Source: Symsagittifera roscoffensis (lineage: Eukaryota; Xenacoelomorpha; Acoela; Convolutidae). From it: a stretch of DNA of 22,159 nt. This document shows, piece after piece, positions 10,261-20,847 of the stretch (positions within the stretch are counted from its first letter, which is position 1; each line of letters starts with the position of its first letter). The position numbers and the translations under genes are program-made. The DNA is taken from positions 1 through 22,159 of the forward strand of contig NW_026971570.1 in NCBI RefSeq assembly GCF_963678635.1, given 5' to 3'. The notes beneath the pieces are model-generated. The model was not told where the DNA came from and searched no databases. It saw only the letters and a program-made list of their open reading frames with translations.

Positions 10261-13200
10261 TTGCGGTTTTGGCTAAGTCAGACACGAATTTATTTTATAC
10301 AAAAATAATCACACTTCATATTGCTATAGTTGCTTTAAATGTCATTATCACTTATATTGTGGATCTGTTAAGGTGAATGATAATCGTTGTTATGATTGAA
10401 AGGTTGACTAAAACTCGACTCGTCACGAAATTGAAACCTTTCATTGTAATTTGATATGTGCCTAAAATCTTGTTGTGAATTTGTGTCAATGAAATTGTTG
10501 TCCACTCTTGAACTAGTGCGGTAGTTATATTAGTATTTGTTTACATTCTCTTTTATTTGAGTGGATGCATGATTTTTCTCTGAAGTGATTTGTGATCTAT
10601 AGAGTTAAAGCATTGGCTTTTAATACGGCCTAACACGCAACACGATTGCAAAAACTATTGACTTGTTTTGCTTGTTTTCAAACTCATTTGGATTTGAAGC
10701 TGCTTTTGTTTTATGTTTCTTCATTAGCCCTGTTAACTCCTTGAGTTTCTTTTTTCAATCTTTTATCAACACTACTTGCTGTTTTTCGAGTAAACTCACT
10801 TCAATAAAGCGAAACTTAAATCATTGATAGCTTTATGATTTTATAGTTGTTGCCGAGTTGCGGCTGGAGTCTCATTTAGAAACGTTTAGAACCTGGCGGA
10901 CTTCTAAATCTCACTCCTTTTTCTTTGCTGTTCTTTGATCAACATGAAAAGTCGGATTTGACCATAAACGATCTACTGCAGTGTTTAATGTATGTGAAAA
11001 TTTTTTAACAAATTCATCATTTTGTCTTCGTATGTTTTTCTATCTCGGTTCGTTTCCTATATTTTTCCTCATCATCACCGAATCTGTTTAAAACTTGATT
11101 TCTTTAACTGATTTCAAGAGATAAAAATATCTTGCAGTTTTTTTGGGCCGGTGCCTGCAACATTTTCGAGAACCAAATTGGAAATTGGAAATTTTTGTTT
11201 TAATTTACCTAGAGTTTGGCGATCAGTTCTTAAAATTTTGGGTTTTATTTGTGTACTGAATTTTTTTGTCTTAAAAAAAAATTAGATAAATTTTATGAGA
11301 ATTTTTGCGCTTGATGAATATAGCTTTTTGTCGATTATGCCAAAAAGACTATGAGAACAGGTAACTTTTTTTTTAAAAAAACGGACTTATTTCTGTAGTT
11401 TTGCCGCCTGGCTACTTCTTGTTGGATGTTTGGACAGAATAAGGTCGTATGGATGTTGTTGATAGACCATAAAAATTTTTCAAGTTTATTTTTTGTTTTG
11501 TTTTTTAATTTACTATAAATTGCTTAGTTTATGAAATTGAACTTGAACAGTTTGCCTAAATGTGTGTTTGTTTAAAAAAACCTTCTAAAATTTTCTAACA
11601 CTAATAACTTTTCGTTGTGATGAATTGAAACTTTTGATCAAATGAAATATAAGATGTTGGGTAGTTCAGTTTTTGTTGTGAGAAAAAAATAGTTTCCAAA
11701 AATAAATATTATCATTTTTTAAATTATTTTAAGAACTAAGATTATTTTGAGAAGCAATTGGAAGTAAAGAAAGTAATCGTTTTTGTTTTGTTTGGTGCTC
11801 ATATTTGTTGAAAAATTGTACCTATGTTTGGAGTGTATCGTCGGAATAGAACAAATAGTTCATTTTACCCTCGTTAGGGTGTTTTGATAATATACTAAGT
11901 TCATAATTTTCAGTGTTGATGAATTACCATATCGGGTCGGAGGCCTTATGTCAAATTGAAATTTACACTTTTTTTGCAGACGTCAATTTTAAAGTGTTAT
12001 GGAGTTAAATTTTGACAGTAACTCCTCTCGGTTTGTCTGAGTTAAGTTATTTTTTGTGTGTAACCAGAGTTTTTTCTCAATTATCAGGGCTTTCAACTGA
12101 AAATTTTCTAAAGGTTTTGGAAATTGTCAAATCTAATTGAATATGAGTTGAATAAAAAATTAAATTTTTATGAAAAAAAAACCTAATTTTTTTTCTGAAA
12201 GTAGAAAATTTTGTAATCCGAAACCTTTAGCCAAAACGCAAACTGTTGTTTCTCAAAGCGTACGATTGGGTTTTTTTGCGATGAGATACTCATTTAAGTA
12301 CATTTTAAGCTTTTTATTGTCCTACAAATTTTTGTGTCAATGGTTTTTTGACGTAAGACTTTTGTTGTTAAACCTGAAACTTTAAGTGCTAAAGATACTA
12401 AAAGATTGCAAATAATTTCCTTAAACTTGCTTCATTATTTATCACAAAAAATCGAGAAAAACAATTTTTTGATAACTTAAATGTAGTTTTTGAAGTCTGA
12501 AATCAAAAAAACGTTGAATTCTCTCCATTCCAGTACATAAAAAATGGTGTTTGATTACTGTTCTAGTGAAATTTAGACTGATGAGCTAATTATAATTCCA
12601 AAATCTAAACTTCCTGAAATTTAAGTTTTTGAGCGAGAAACTTTGATTTCAAAATTGAATTTATGGTATGATAACCTGATTTAAGTTTTTCAAAAACTAA
12701 AATCTAGCTCCGATCTTTAGTATATGCTTTTTAAAAAACAAAATCTGTGACTTTTTTGAGTTTAGGAAAGACTTGTAAAAAAATTCCTATTATCTATTCC
12801 AGATTATTGAATTGAAACAAAGAACTTTGGTGTCTGATACCAAAAACACCAAACTCCGAACCTTAAATTTCAGGCTAAGGAATCCAATTTTAAAAATGAT
12901 TGGGTGGGGTTTTCACCGTTATTTTTCTCTAAAAAGCCATAAGCGACGTTTGAAGCCAAACTTTGAGAGCAAAAAATCAATTTTTGTGCTTTCAAACTTG
13001 AAACTAACAAAAGCGTACTGTTTTTGACAAGGCTTTTTGGCTTATGATATCAGGAGTTTGCATTTACTTGTTAAATTTCTGCTCTTCCAGCCAAATCCGT
13101 TAACAAACAATTAAAGTTTTGACCAGAAACTTTTTTTTTGTTTTTGATCCTTCGACTAAATTCTAGACTGATATGTAAAATTTATTGGCGAATAAAAACA

Positions 13201-14500
13201 GCTTTCAAATGCTTAAGCCATCATATGACACAAAAAAATTTGATGATACAAAATGGATGTGTTAAGGTTTCAGCGTTAACTTTAATGGTGAAACTTAATA
13301 ATTTGAGTCTAAAACTAAAACATGGCGTTTGGGGCTATGTGGTTAATTCTTAAGCAGAATTTTAAATTGTCAGTTTATATTTCATTCGTTGTATATCAAA
13401 AATTGTCAATTAAAGCCAATGGTTTAATAAAAAAAACCCCAATTATGTTCCTTCCTTTTGGATTACCTACTTAATTTTTGGTAAAAAGTACCTTTTTGTG
13501 GGTTAGCATAGGTTTAAGTTTCGTTAAGGTGGGTTAAGTTAAAATAAGTTATGGAAAGTTGAGGATAAATCTCGAAAAATGATTATGATGAAATAGGATA
13601 GATAATGACAAAAGAGAATTATTAGATATATATGTGATGCAATAATCACTATTTCATAAAATTTAGGTTTTTCTTAAATTGCATATAGGAGCATCTAATA
13701 CCCTTCAAAACCATGAAGATTTTATTAGCTTTTAAGCACTTTGGAGGAAATGAAATTCAGCAGAAAATAATAATACTAATCTTAGTTTATTTTTGGTACG
13801 TATTTTAGTCGATTAACTGGACTATTTTCTGTTTTTCAAGGCAGGACGTTTTAACCAGTCAATTTGTGTGGCGACACACTGTCATTTGATATCCGAAAAA
13901 AAGAGTGCGTGAAAAAATTGGGTATTTCAAAAAACTCAATAATGAAAAAATTAAAAAACTCGGACTAGTTCTCAAAGGGTTGACGAGTTTAAAAAGGAAA
14001 AGAGTCCACTCTATTTCCAAAGAAGCAATTAAAACAAGAGTTTTTTATCCGAGTAGTTTTTTCAATACTTCACAATAAGTAATAATTCGAATGGGTCGAG
14101 AGAATGAATCGAGTGTTACAAAAATTTTCAAGCTAATATGGTGAGCGTGCAGGCTTACATTAGTTTTTTTTCATAGCTTAAGCCGTTAAAACTTAGTTTT
14201 ACATGATTAAGCTTTTTTTTCCGGTTTTTTAGTCATTTTTTAGAAAAAATGTTTTTCAATTGGCCCATTTTACTATGACTGTCAAATATGCTCCAGTTTG
14301 ATTTTTTTGCTCAGATCTTTTTACTTACAACGCAAAAAAAAACGGCCTTAATTTGAAAAAACATGTTTTTAAAAAGACTATGGTTAAAACATTCTGTGCT
14401 ACTTGCACAGTAAACGGCTGTCCTTGTTCAAATTATAGTTTTTATCAGAGAATAAAAAAACGCCAGATAAAAAAGACCTATCTCAGACCATACCTTCAAC
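10261..14500. other. Long AT-rich stretch with no recognisable gene
   Basis: The sequence is strongly T-rich on the plus strand up to about 12 kb, with many homopolymer runs. Several plus-strand open frames of 65-71 codons occur (for example 12170-12385, 12812-13027, 13138-13353, 14353-14550), but they are lysine/phenylalanine/leucine-rich products of A/T-rich DNA. They show no domain, and no splice structure or codon bias is visible to me. I see no RNA gene, no inverted terminal repeats and no clear continuation of the tandem array here. Confidence 0.6.
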
Positions 14501-14524
14501 GCCCCACTGTATTGTCAAACAAAA

Positions 14525-14530
14525 TTTATT
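14525..14530 (-). terminator. Possible polyadenylation signal AATAAA for the protease gene
   Basis: Plus-strand TTTATT is AATAAA on the coding (minus) strand, 207 bases past the stop codon at 14738. It is the nearest canonical hexamer I find downstream of the stop. In DNA this AT-rich such hexamers occur often by chance, so position is the only support. Confidence 0.3.
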
Positions 14531-14695
14531 CTATAAAATCATTATTTTAAAACTTCGCAAATTGTTTAGCAAAATGTTTAGCAAATTTAGCAGTGTATTT
14601 TTTATAGATTTATAATAACATATATTTCTGCAATTTGCACCTTGGTTACTCTATAATTCAAGTCACTGGGGTGAGAAGTCAATGGGTTACAGGGT

Positions 14696-14724
14696 GAGGA
14701 GGGAGAGAAGGGAGGGAAGGGAAA
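14696..14724 (-). other. 29-base purine tract (pyrimidine tract in transcript) just after the protease stop codon
   Basis: All 29 plus-strand bases are A or G, so the minus-strand transcript would carry an uninterrupted C/U tract about 14 bases after the stop. It would lie at the start of the 3' untranslated region. Function, if any, is unknown. Confidence 0.6.
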
Positions 14725-14737
14725 CGTATAGCTTATT

Positions 14738-15221
14738 TCACTGATGAAGTTTGGACAGAATCCAGTAATAATGGGCTGGAACACTGGTGAAGAAACTGCC
14801 ACCGTTGCATAATTCTCTGGATCTTCTATCCGGTCCGAAGTAGCTCGCGACACCGTAAAGACATCTCGGCACTGTTGAATCTCCATGGAACAAATACAAA
14901 GGTCCCCCCTCATCGCCTCTACATATATTCTGGCTCACTCTACTTGTTCTGTGTGTACAAATAACACCTTGAGGACATCGTTGAAATATAACTCCCCCTC
15001 TGGTCTCGGTCAGGAATATTTCGCGTAAGTTGGGGGGCTCGATGTCTTGAGAGGCCATTATGGTTCCCAGGCCACATGTTCCCATTAGGGTGCAGATGTT
15101 GTTTGCAGTTGTGGCAGTGTTGCTGCTGCAGAGGTTGAAAGAGTGTTGCCTGTGCTCTATGCTGAGAGGAAACATCAGTCTCAGCATTGCTATGTCATGC
15201 TGATGGTTCAATGAGTTGAAG
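14738..15221 (-). CDS. S1-family serine protease homologue, terminal coding exon, catalytic Ser replaced by Glu
   Basis: This exon encodes the C-terminal 160 residues of a chymotrypsin-fold protein. It begins after a minus-strand acceptor ttagttttag and its first base completes a Ser codon begun in the exon at 20848-20938. Visible family landmarks in order are HDIAMLRL, holding the Asp equivalent to chymotrypsin Asp102; CTLMGTCGLGT where CxxxGWGxT is usual; ICRGDEGGPLY where the active-site GDSGGP should be; RCLYGVASY; CNGGSFFTSVP; and the closing YYWILSKL helix, then TGA. Eight cysteines are present. The residue at the Ser195 position is Glu (codon GAG at 14909-14911), and the 189-equivalent pocket residue is Asn, not Asp. 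The exon product is therefore predicted to be non-catalytic. Binding, regulatory or decoy roles known for S1 pseudo-proteases are possible but not shown. The ORF is otherwise intact, so it is not obviously a pseudogene. Confidence 0.88.
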
Positions 15222-15316
15222 CTAAAACTAAATTAGTTTGAGTTGTCTGGTTTTTTTGATGCCACCAATTTCGGCCTTGCAAACTTTTCCTAAAAACTTT
15301 CCAAACTTTTCCTTAA

Positions 15317-15351
15317 AAGGAAGGATGAATTTGAGAATTCGTCCTTTCCTT
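15317..15351. repeat. Imperfect inverted repeat (hairpin) in the intron
   Basis: aaggaaggatgaatt at 15317-15331 is nearly the reverse complement of aattcgtcctttcctt at 15336-15351, with a 4-base loop, one mismatch and one bulge. It lies about 100 bases inside the intron from the acceptor of the terminal exon. Confidence 0.6.
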
Positions 15352-15883
15352 GAAAAAAAACCTAGTATTTTGATTATTCGTATCATTATTTGACAAAATA
15401 TTACAAAAATCATTCAAAAGTTCTTGTTTACAAACAAAGTACACAATTGCACCTGAGTTGCTGAATTGATTGAATAAAGTGCGTGGATTGATTTGCACAG
15501 CGGACCAAAATTGATACCCTAACCAATATCATGCGAATCATTTTGAAGAAACTTGTACGAGTAGTCTTGTTTCAATATCGTGTTTGTTCGCAGACAGAAT
15601 ACGAGTACTTCGAGATCTATTTGAGGGTATTGATGTCGAGCTTGGTCGATCGATTGTCAAGATTCAGGTTACAGTTGATGATTACTGATTTTCAAAGCTT
15701 TAATTCCCAACCTGGTCTAACCTCGCTGAGTCAAAATCAGACACACCAAACATTTAGGACAATATATTTACAGCGTTTAAATTAAAATCAAATTAGATAT
15801 GCCGGCAGAAGTTGATGATCATCAACATCCTCGGCGAAACCCTTAAATTTCTATACCAAACGGGAGGATGGCGAGCCGAATCC

Positions 15884-16156
15884 TTATTGCGTCATTATTG
15901 AGGTTGGTACTTTATCTTGTTTCAGAAGATATGAGTGCAATTTCACCGCTGATTTCGTTAAAGTATCAAATTTCGTTTTGAGCTTACACGAACGCACATT
16001 CCAAGAGCCGGAAAAATTTTTTTTAGCACTCGACCTAGAGGCCACAGGTTTTTTCGAGTGACTTCTCGGGTTGCGTCCGATCAGTGCTTTTGACAAGAGT
16101 TGGGCGTACTCTTTAAATGGACGCCTCCAGAAGCTGTATGTTTTGCTCGCTTTCAA
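15884..16156 (-). pseudogene. Basic 90-codon open segment, unidentified, within retroelement debris
   Basis: A minus-strand open frame rich in Lys, Arg and Ser (for example RRPFKEYAQLL and SHSKKPVASRSSAKK). It lies 173 bases downstream, on the same strand, of the hydrophobic segment ending at 16330. The other minus-strand frames here are also fairly open, so frame choice is uncertain. It could be a tail region of the same decayed protein or simply chance. I do not recognise a domain. Confidence 0.2.
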
Positions 16157-16329
16157 GACTTATAAAACAGTTTGGTTGTAGATGCTTTGTAGATGGCTGC
16201 TGCTGAGGCGTAAAAGAATGAACGACCCATTAGGAAATGTTTAGGTATCAGTGGAAAGTTGTCGTCAATGTCACTGCTGAAAAGCGGTAGCGACAAGAGT
16301 TAAGAATTGCCTCGGTCATGGCTTAAATT

Positions 16330-16631
16330 TTAGCAAAGAAAGATCGCGATTGTCAGCCAGAAATAGAGTTTAGTAGAAGCGCTTATTTTACAATTGAAAC
16401 GAATCACTACCACAATCACCGAAACGAGAGCCAGACAGAGGGTCGCCATTCGATATTGTAGAATTTTAGCGTTTCAGCTATCGTGGTTCCAATGAAGCTG
16501 AATACTTTTGAGGGTAGCTGCAAACGGGCGCCGAAGATGAAAGTAGATTTGTCAGAGATGAGCAGTGTACGGGTGAAATTCGTGAAAAGAGATGCATTGG
16601 AAGATGCAGGCATAGAGTTTTGCTGTTGCAT
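16330..16631 (-). pseudogene. Frameshifted fragment ending in a membrane anchor, possible env-like remnant
   Basis: Minus-strand frame from 16631 reads MQQQNSMPASSNAS and on to LPSKVFSFIGTTIAETLKFY and EWRPSVW. A one-base frame change near 16428 then continues as a hydrophobic stretch ALVSVIVVVIRF, followed by a short tail and a second hydrophobic run LYFWLTIAIFLC, then a stop at 16330. A soluble segment followed by a single membrane span near the C terminus is the layout expected of an envelope-like or other type I membrane protein, and some Ty3/gypsy elements carry one. No family motif confirms this. A host-derived or chance open frame is possible. It lies head-to-head with the plus-strand gag-like segments. 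Confidence 0.28.
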
Positions 16632-16822
16632 CTTCCGTAGAGTGGCTATACATATTTAATTAACCCTTCTGTTTTTGATCGGAAAGGTATCATTATTTGG
16701 GTTATGAGTTGATCTCAACTATGGGAGATGTCAACTATGAGCGGCTGCAACCCTTTACCTCTTTCCGCCATTGTAGCAACTGAGGGGGCAACAAAGTTTT
16801 TCTCGGGTGTGTAGATCAAATC

Positions 16823-17352
16823 ATGTCGCTGGCTACAATCAACAAGTTTCTAAGTGGAACAGTGGCTGAATCAACCTCAAGGGGTATGGAACACAGTAGT
16901 AGGACACCTATACAAGGATTCCTTGTCTGAACACATTATACTTGCATGATAGTAGTGAATGAGTCAGAACAAAAATAATGCAACAGTGGGAGCAACAACC
17001 AACGAATAAACCGATTGACGAAAAATTTGAATCACATTTGGAAAGCTGAAATTCACATCCGTCGCAGACTACGGAAATATAGCAACCATAATTCCAAACT
17101 CGATGGTCAAAGATGCGGTGGAACGTACAACATGGTTTTTGGTATTCGGATCAAAATCAGCAGGCAGTAAGAACTTACACCCAGGGGCAACTAAAACATA
17201 CGTGACAGTGGTAAGGGTTTTACAATCAGCTGGGTGGTGTGTCGAAGAGGCCTAAACTCAAGTTACCGACTGAAGCCGATTCTGGGTTGAAGTTACTTGA
17301 AGAATCTACAGCTCAGGATAACACAGGACAGGAACCACCACACGAACAGTGA
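16823..17352 (+). pseudogene. Broken gag-like coding remnant, four open segments in alternating frames
   Basis: An ATG at 16823 opens a 35-residue segment starting MSLATINKFLSGTVAES. A second segment from an ATG at 16978 runs 23 residues (MQQWEQQPTNKPIDEKF). A third, open through 17046-17252 in another frame, includes SVADYGNIATIIPNSMVKD and WFLVFGSKSAG. A fourth in the frame of the second ends at 17352 with LPTEADSGLKLLEES and QEPPHEQ. Composition (charged, Q/S/T/P-rich) differs from the Phe/Lys products of surrounding AT-rich DNA. Position upstream of an integrase remnant on the same strand suggests gag, but no zinc knuckle or capsid motif is visible, so this is inference from place and composition. 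Confidence 0.35.
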
Positions 17353-18303
17353 TCCGGGTAAGATAATGGAAACATATTCAAAGGAGTGTGAGTTCAAAGT
17401 GAAATAGGCCCAAAATAATCAACAAATCGTTTCCTCGCAAAGGATTGGCAATTGATTTTTCTGTACGTTCCAAGTATTAGCGGAGCTACACAACAAAGGT
17501 GGACGCAACCCATTATTTAAAGAGACAAGGTGAAAAAAGAAGTATCACGCTTGCAAGATAGTGATCACATTAAGAAAGAGGACGAAAGTCCAGATAAAGA
17601 TCCATGTCTAGGATCCTGACTAATTGGGATGTACTACTCATACCATTGGATACCTATTAGGGTACATCAAAGAATTTCATTTTGACCGACACACCATAAA
17701 AATAAAATAAGCGGTTACGCTTCTTCAACTGGAAACTCATCGCCGCTTTGACAAACCGAGACCGCACCTCACGAGAACTCAAGCATTTTATCCTGGCAAA
17801 GGACATGTAAAGATGCTAGAAAATGAGCCAATAACACCATCAGAACTGGAGTGACTATCACGTGGAAGGAGCAATAGTATGCGTAGACGCACGAGTGACC
17901 ATACTGTTGTTTCTCAGAGACGGATGCCTTGATGTAACCCATACTACTCAACCCTGACAGTTGGAAGTGACTTCAGCTTCGGAAAAAACATGATGGCCGC
18001 ACAAGAATAGAAATATCATTGTAGCGCCGAGTAATGCAAACCTTTTTCCGCAATTCTTAAGAACCTAAAACCACAAATTGCTCACTCGAGATGGAAAAAA
18101 CAAAGTAACGGTAAAGGACGAAATAAGCGAATCTATTGAAGAAATTGAGCCGGCCTTTGGGGGCCATCAAAAACAAAAGAATTGTAGAGAAAATAGTTGT
18201 ATAACGTTATAAGTACCAGTCAATGTTCGATTTTTCCTTCACCGAAAGATATTAATCAGACAAATGTTTAAAATGCAATCAAATTCCTCAGACAAAAATG
18301 AAA

Positions 18304-18792
18304 ACTCTATGGAACACCGCAGACTATCCGGAAAGTTCAGGCATCGTGCTTTAAGGTAAGAGGAATAATGGAACACTGTTACAACAAGAAAATTGAATCA
18401 TGAAAGCACCAGCCAAGGTTCATCGCGCCATAAGACTAATGGAATGACCTCTTAAAACGGTTAGAACTCGATTGGTTTTTATGAGTAAAGAACGGCACGA
18501 ATCCTTCAAACTAGATAATTTCTTAAATAAAATGATAGAGGCATTGAGAACCACAGTCTCAAATACAATTAAAATTTCACCGGTTGAAGCTCACTCCGGC
18601 CGAAACATGAACCTCACCCCAGCTCAAGACACATTCTCAAATATAAGTGCAAAATCCAACTGGATAAAATTAAATAGGAAAACATCTGTTTTGACAAGGA
18701 AATATTGGGCAGATCATTACTGTCAGAGGAGGAAGAAAGAGACCCGCTGTGACAGTGGGATTAAAAGGGAACGCAGCTGGCTGAACCCATAA
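18304..18792 (+). pseudogene. Retroelement integrase remnant (Ty3/gypsy-like), C-terminal half of catalytic core onward
   Basis: In one plus-strand frame a segment with ADYPESSGIVL (about 18319-18351) resembles the region around the third catalytic acid of retroviral-type integrases (a DHRxxGxVER-like motif), here ending in a stop where the Glu-Arg would follow. After broken sequence, the same frame is open from 18472 to 18792. There KERHESFKLDNFLNKMIEAL is followed by NTIKISPVEAHSGR, the well-known SPFExxxGRKPN-type motif at the end of the integrase core. Further on the reading is charged and frame-shifted up to about 19080. No ATG opens the frame and stops interrupt it, so it is a dead copy. 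It lies antisense to the host protease gene, inside its intron. Confidence 0.68.
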
Positions 18793-19355
18793 ACGCGGAA
18801 AAAGCTACTATTCGTGGTATTTATACAAAACATAGATGAGCCAACGAGTAACCCCGTAATTAGGTACGACCTTCATATCTCATAAACCAAAGAGAGCACG
18901 ATTGAGAAGGCCTCCATGTTAACGACCAGGTTGAAAATCTCCGGCGACAACGATCGAAAAAATTACTCTGTGGAAATTTGCGGCAAGTAAAGGCGCAACT
19001 ACGAAACGCAAGGCTCAACTTAAAAGTGAAAAATGAGTCTTTTAGCAGTCCAACATAATAAAATGATGGATGATTGATTGACAGACTCAAAAAGACGCTC
19101 AGTCTGGCGCCAAGTTTCCCCAATTAAGACAATCATCTCACAATTTGTCAACAAAATTATCAACTTCAAAAACACAACAGTCTAAAATAGCGGCAAATAA
19201 ACGATTTACTCGTACAATAACGCTCGTGTTGAGTTGAAGCGCAGCGGAGCAAGCGGTTGTTAATCACCAATGCCGCGCTTGAAGTTAGCTATCTGACTTT
19301 ATAATTGTTCTGAGTTTGCTAAAAGTTTGGTCTGCTTAAAACCCTAGCACCGTTT

Positions 19356-20299
19356 CCCGGGTTGACCTCCATACACCGAAAATGCTTATCATACAATTCC
19401 ATACATCAAGTGTGTGGGAAAATGCTTGTCATACAATTTTCATACAATTTCTAAAATGGTTGAAAACTGGTATAAACTCATTTCTGTGGCTGTTTGATTC
19501 TAATAAAACAGTCTGGTGATAAGAAAACTGAGGTTTTCGTTTTTTGAAAAAAATGCTTATCATACAATTCCCATATATGGAAATTGTATGACTGGCATTT
19601 TTATGATGGTGACACAAAAAATTTTTCAAGTAATTTCGAAAAATTTGGCCTAAAAATTTGTTTTGTGTTTTTGTTTTCAACCGCAAATCGAATTTCGTAC
19701 GCAAACAAACATTTTTCGAAAAAAATTTCTTTTGCATGCAAAAATTAATATTTTGTGTGCATAACGTAGTCCTGGATACGATAAAGTTGGCTTTTATTTT
19801 CTTTTCACTTAAAAATTTTTTCAAAAACGCTGAAAATTCTTCTTTATGTTGTATGGGGTGTTAATGTATGCCTTGATCAATATCTGATAATTTAAAAACT
19901 CAAAAATTTAAAATAATCATGATTAAAAAATTTTGCCAAAAAATAAAAGTTTGTTATTTTTGTTATATCAATTGTGAAAGACAGCCATATTCAGGTCGTT
20001 TTCTATGCATTGTAAATGCAAGACCGTCCAACCTTTGGTGTTTTGAGTAACCAAGGTCTTTGTCACTTGTGTTCGGTTGCAACTACAACCAAAAAATTTT
20101 CAGAAACTAAATTTAGAAAGAAAAAATCAAAATTTTTGGTTTATGGAAAAACACCTATCATACAATTTTCATATATGGAAAAATGCTTATCACAGAGTTT
20201 TCATACAATTCTCTGTACGTATGGAATTGTATAAAACTGTATGACAAGAAGTTTCTGATATATGGAAATTGTATGATAAGAAGTTTTGGTCAACCCGGG
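19356..20299. mobile_element. Foldback/MITE-like element with terminal inverted repeats, about 944 bp
   Basis: The left end cccgggttgacc (19356-19367) is the exact reverse complement of ggtcaacccggg (20288-20299). Just inside, both ends continue with cttatcatacaatt and a ccata(t/c)at motif, so the imperfect inverted repeat extends about 45 bases. The CATACAATT core recurs in both orientations within the first ~240 and last ~150 bases, giving internal foldback. The middle is AT-rich with no credible gene; the two open frames there (19429-19824 minus and 19658-19864 plus) overlap each other and are low-complexity. A non-autonomous DNA transposon fits. Target-site duplication is unclear; only TT is shared by the flanks. 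Confidence 0.6.
19561..19590. repeat. Near-perfect 30-bp palindrome inside the foldback element
   Basis: It reads catacaattc ccatatatgg aaattgtatg, which equals its own reverse complement except at one symmetrical pair of positions. The centre is catatatg. It is one of several CATACAATT inverted pairs in the element. Confidence 0.75.
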
Positions 20300-20791
20300 T
20301 TGTTTTGTTTCAACTTTCTTGTATTTGATGTTTTTGCGTTAAAATTGAAATTCCGTTTTGTTCTTCTTAACTTTTTGTTGAGCTTGAGTTCTCTTTTGTT
20401 GAATATGGTTAAATATGAGCGTTTTATTGTCGTCTTTGATTTTTGAAAAGTATATTAGACACTGTTTAATGATTTTTTGAGTTGCCAGTAGTTATCAAGG
20501 AATTTTTTTAAGTTTGATCAATGGCGCGCGCAGGTGGTTTTATTGGGGCATGGGTTCGGTTTATCATTCGGTTGTTCGGTAAATTTTTTCTGTAAGGCTA
20601 TTCATTTCAATTGATTTTTGGCTTTATCTAGGACCATTTAAATTTCAAGGACCATATCTCTGCAGGCACTTTTTTGGGGGAAATCAACCTTTCTGAGCGT
20701 ATTTTAGAAACTGTTTTTTTTTTGCGCGCGCTACCCTAGCAATTTTAGTACTTATAGAATGTTCTAAGGGTTGATCATACAGAAAGCCCCG

Positions 20792-20813
20792 CCCCCCCCC
20801 CCCCCCCCCCCCC
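20792..20813. repeat. Run of 22 C (22 G in the protease transcript)
   Basis: Twenty-two consecutive C residues, flanked by agccccg on the left and tccctgc on the right. On the minus strand it reads as an interrupted G tract beginning gcagggaggg, a strong quadruplex-forming pattern. It starts 33 bases inside the intron from the donor at 20847. Such a run is also a common site of sequencing or assembly length error. Confidence 0.92.
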
Positions 20814-20847
20814 TCCCTGCAGAGAAAGGCAAAAGTTATCTATTAAC

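Larger units (their letters stand above)
15500..19130. mobile_element. Decayed retroelement debris (Ty3/gypsy-like), both strands, boundaries uncertain
   Basis: This block is visibly less T-rich than its surroundings and contains protein-like open segments broken by stops and frameshifts. An integrase C-terminal half lies on the plus strand near 18472, preceded by gag-like fragments from 16823. A hydrophobic anchor-like segment near 16330-16631 reads on the minus strand. The opposite orientations suggest two insertions or an inversion. The roughly 1 kb between the gag-like and integrase parts is too short for protease, reverse transcriptase and RNase H, so a large internal deletion is likely. 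I could not find long terminal repeats or target-site duplications by eye. Positions 15500-15880 and 17353-18300 contain no segment that I can assign. Confidence 0.55.
15222..20847 (-). other. 5626-bp intron of the protease homologue gene
   Basis: Bounded by donor GT at 20846-20847 and acceptor AG at 15222-15223 on the minus strand, with a T-rich tract before the acceptor. Both flanking exons are phase-compatible and give a continuous S1 sequence. The intron contains the retroelement remnants, the inverted-repeat element and a long G run, each listed separately. Positions 15230-15500 and 20300-20780 are AT-rich filler with nothing else I can recognise. Confidence 0.75.

Noticed and set aside
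14353-14550. 65-codon plus-strand open frame with four cysteines (CATCTVNGCPC)
   Set aside because: The cysteine cluster is suggestive, but the rest is Lys-rich low-complexity sequence, with no homologous motif, promoter or splice context visible.
14602-14913. 103-codon minus-strand open frame overlapping the protease exon
   Set aside because: It lies in a different frame over the end of the S1 exon and its 3' flank; the S1 frame explains the conserved motifs.
17769-17951. 60-codon minus-strand open frame in the retroelement debris
   Set aside because: Antisense to the presumed pol region, with no recognisable domain; more likely a chance open frame in less AT-rich DNA.
19429-19864. 131-codon minus and 68-codon plus overlapping open frames
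   Set aside because: Both lie within the inverted-repeat element over the same low-complexity DNA and show Phe/Lys/Asn-rich sequence without domains.
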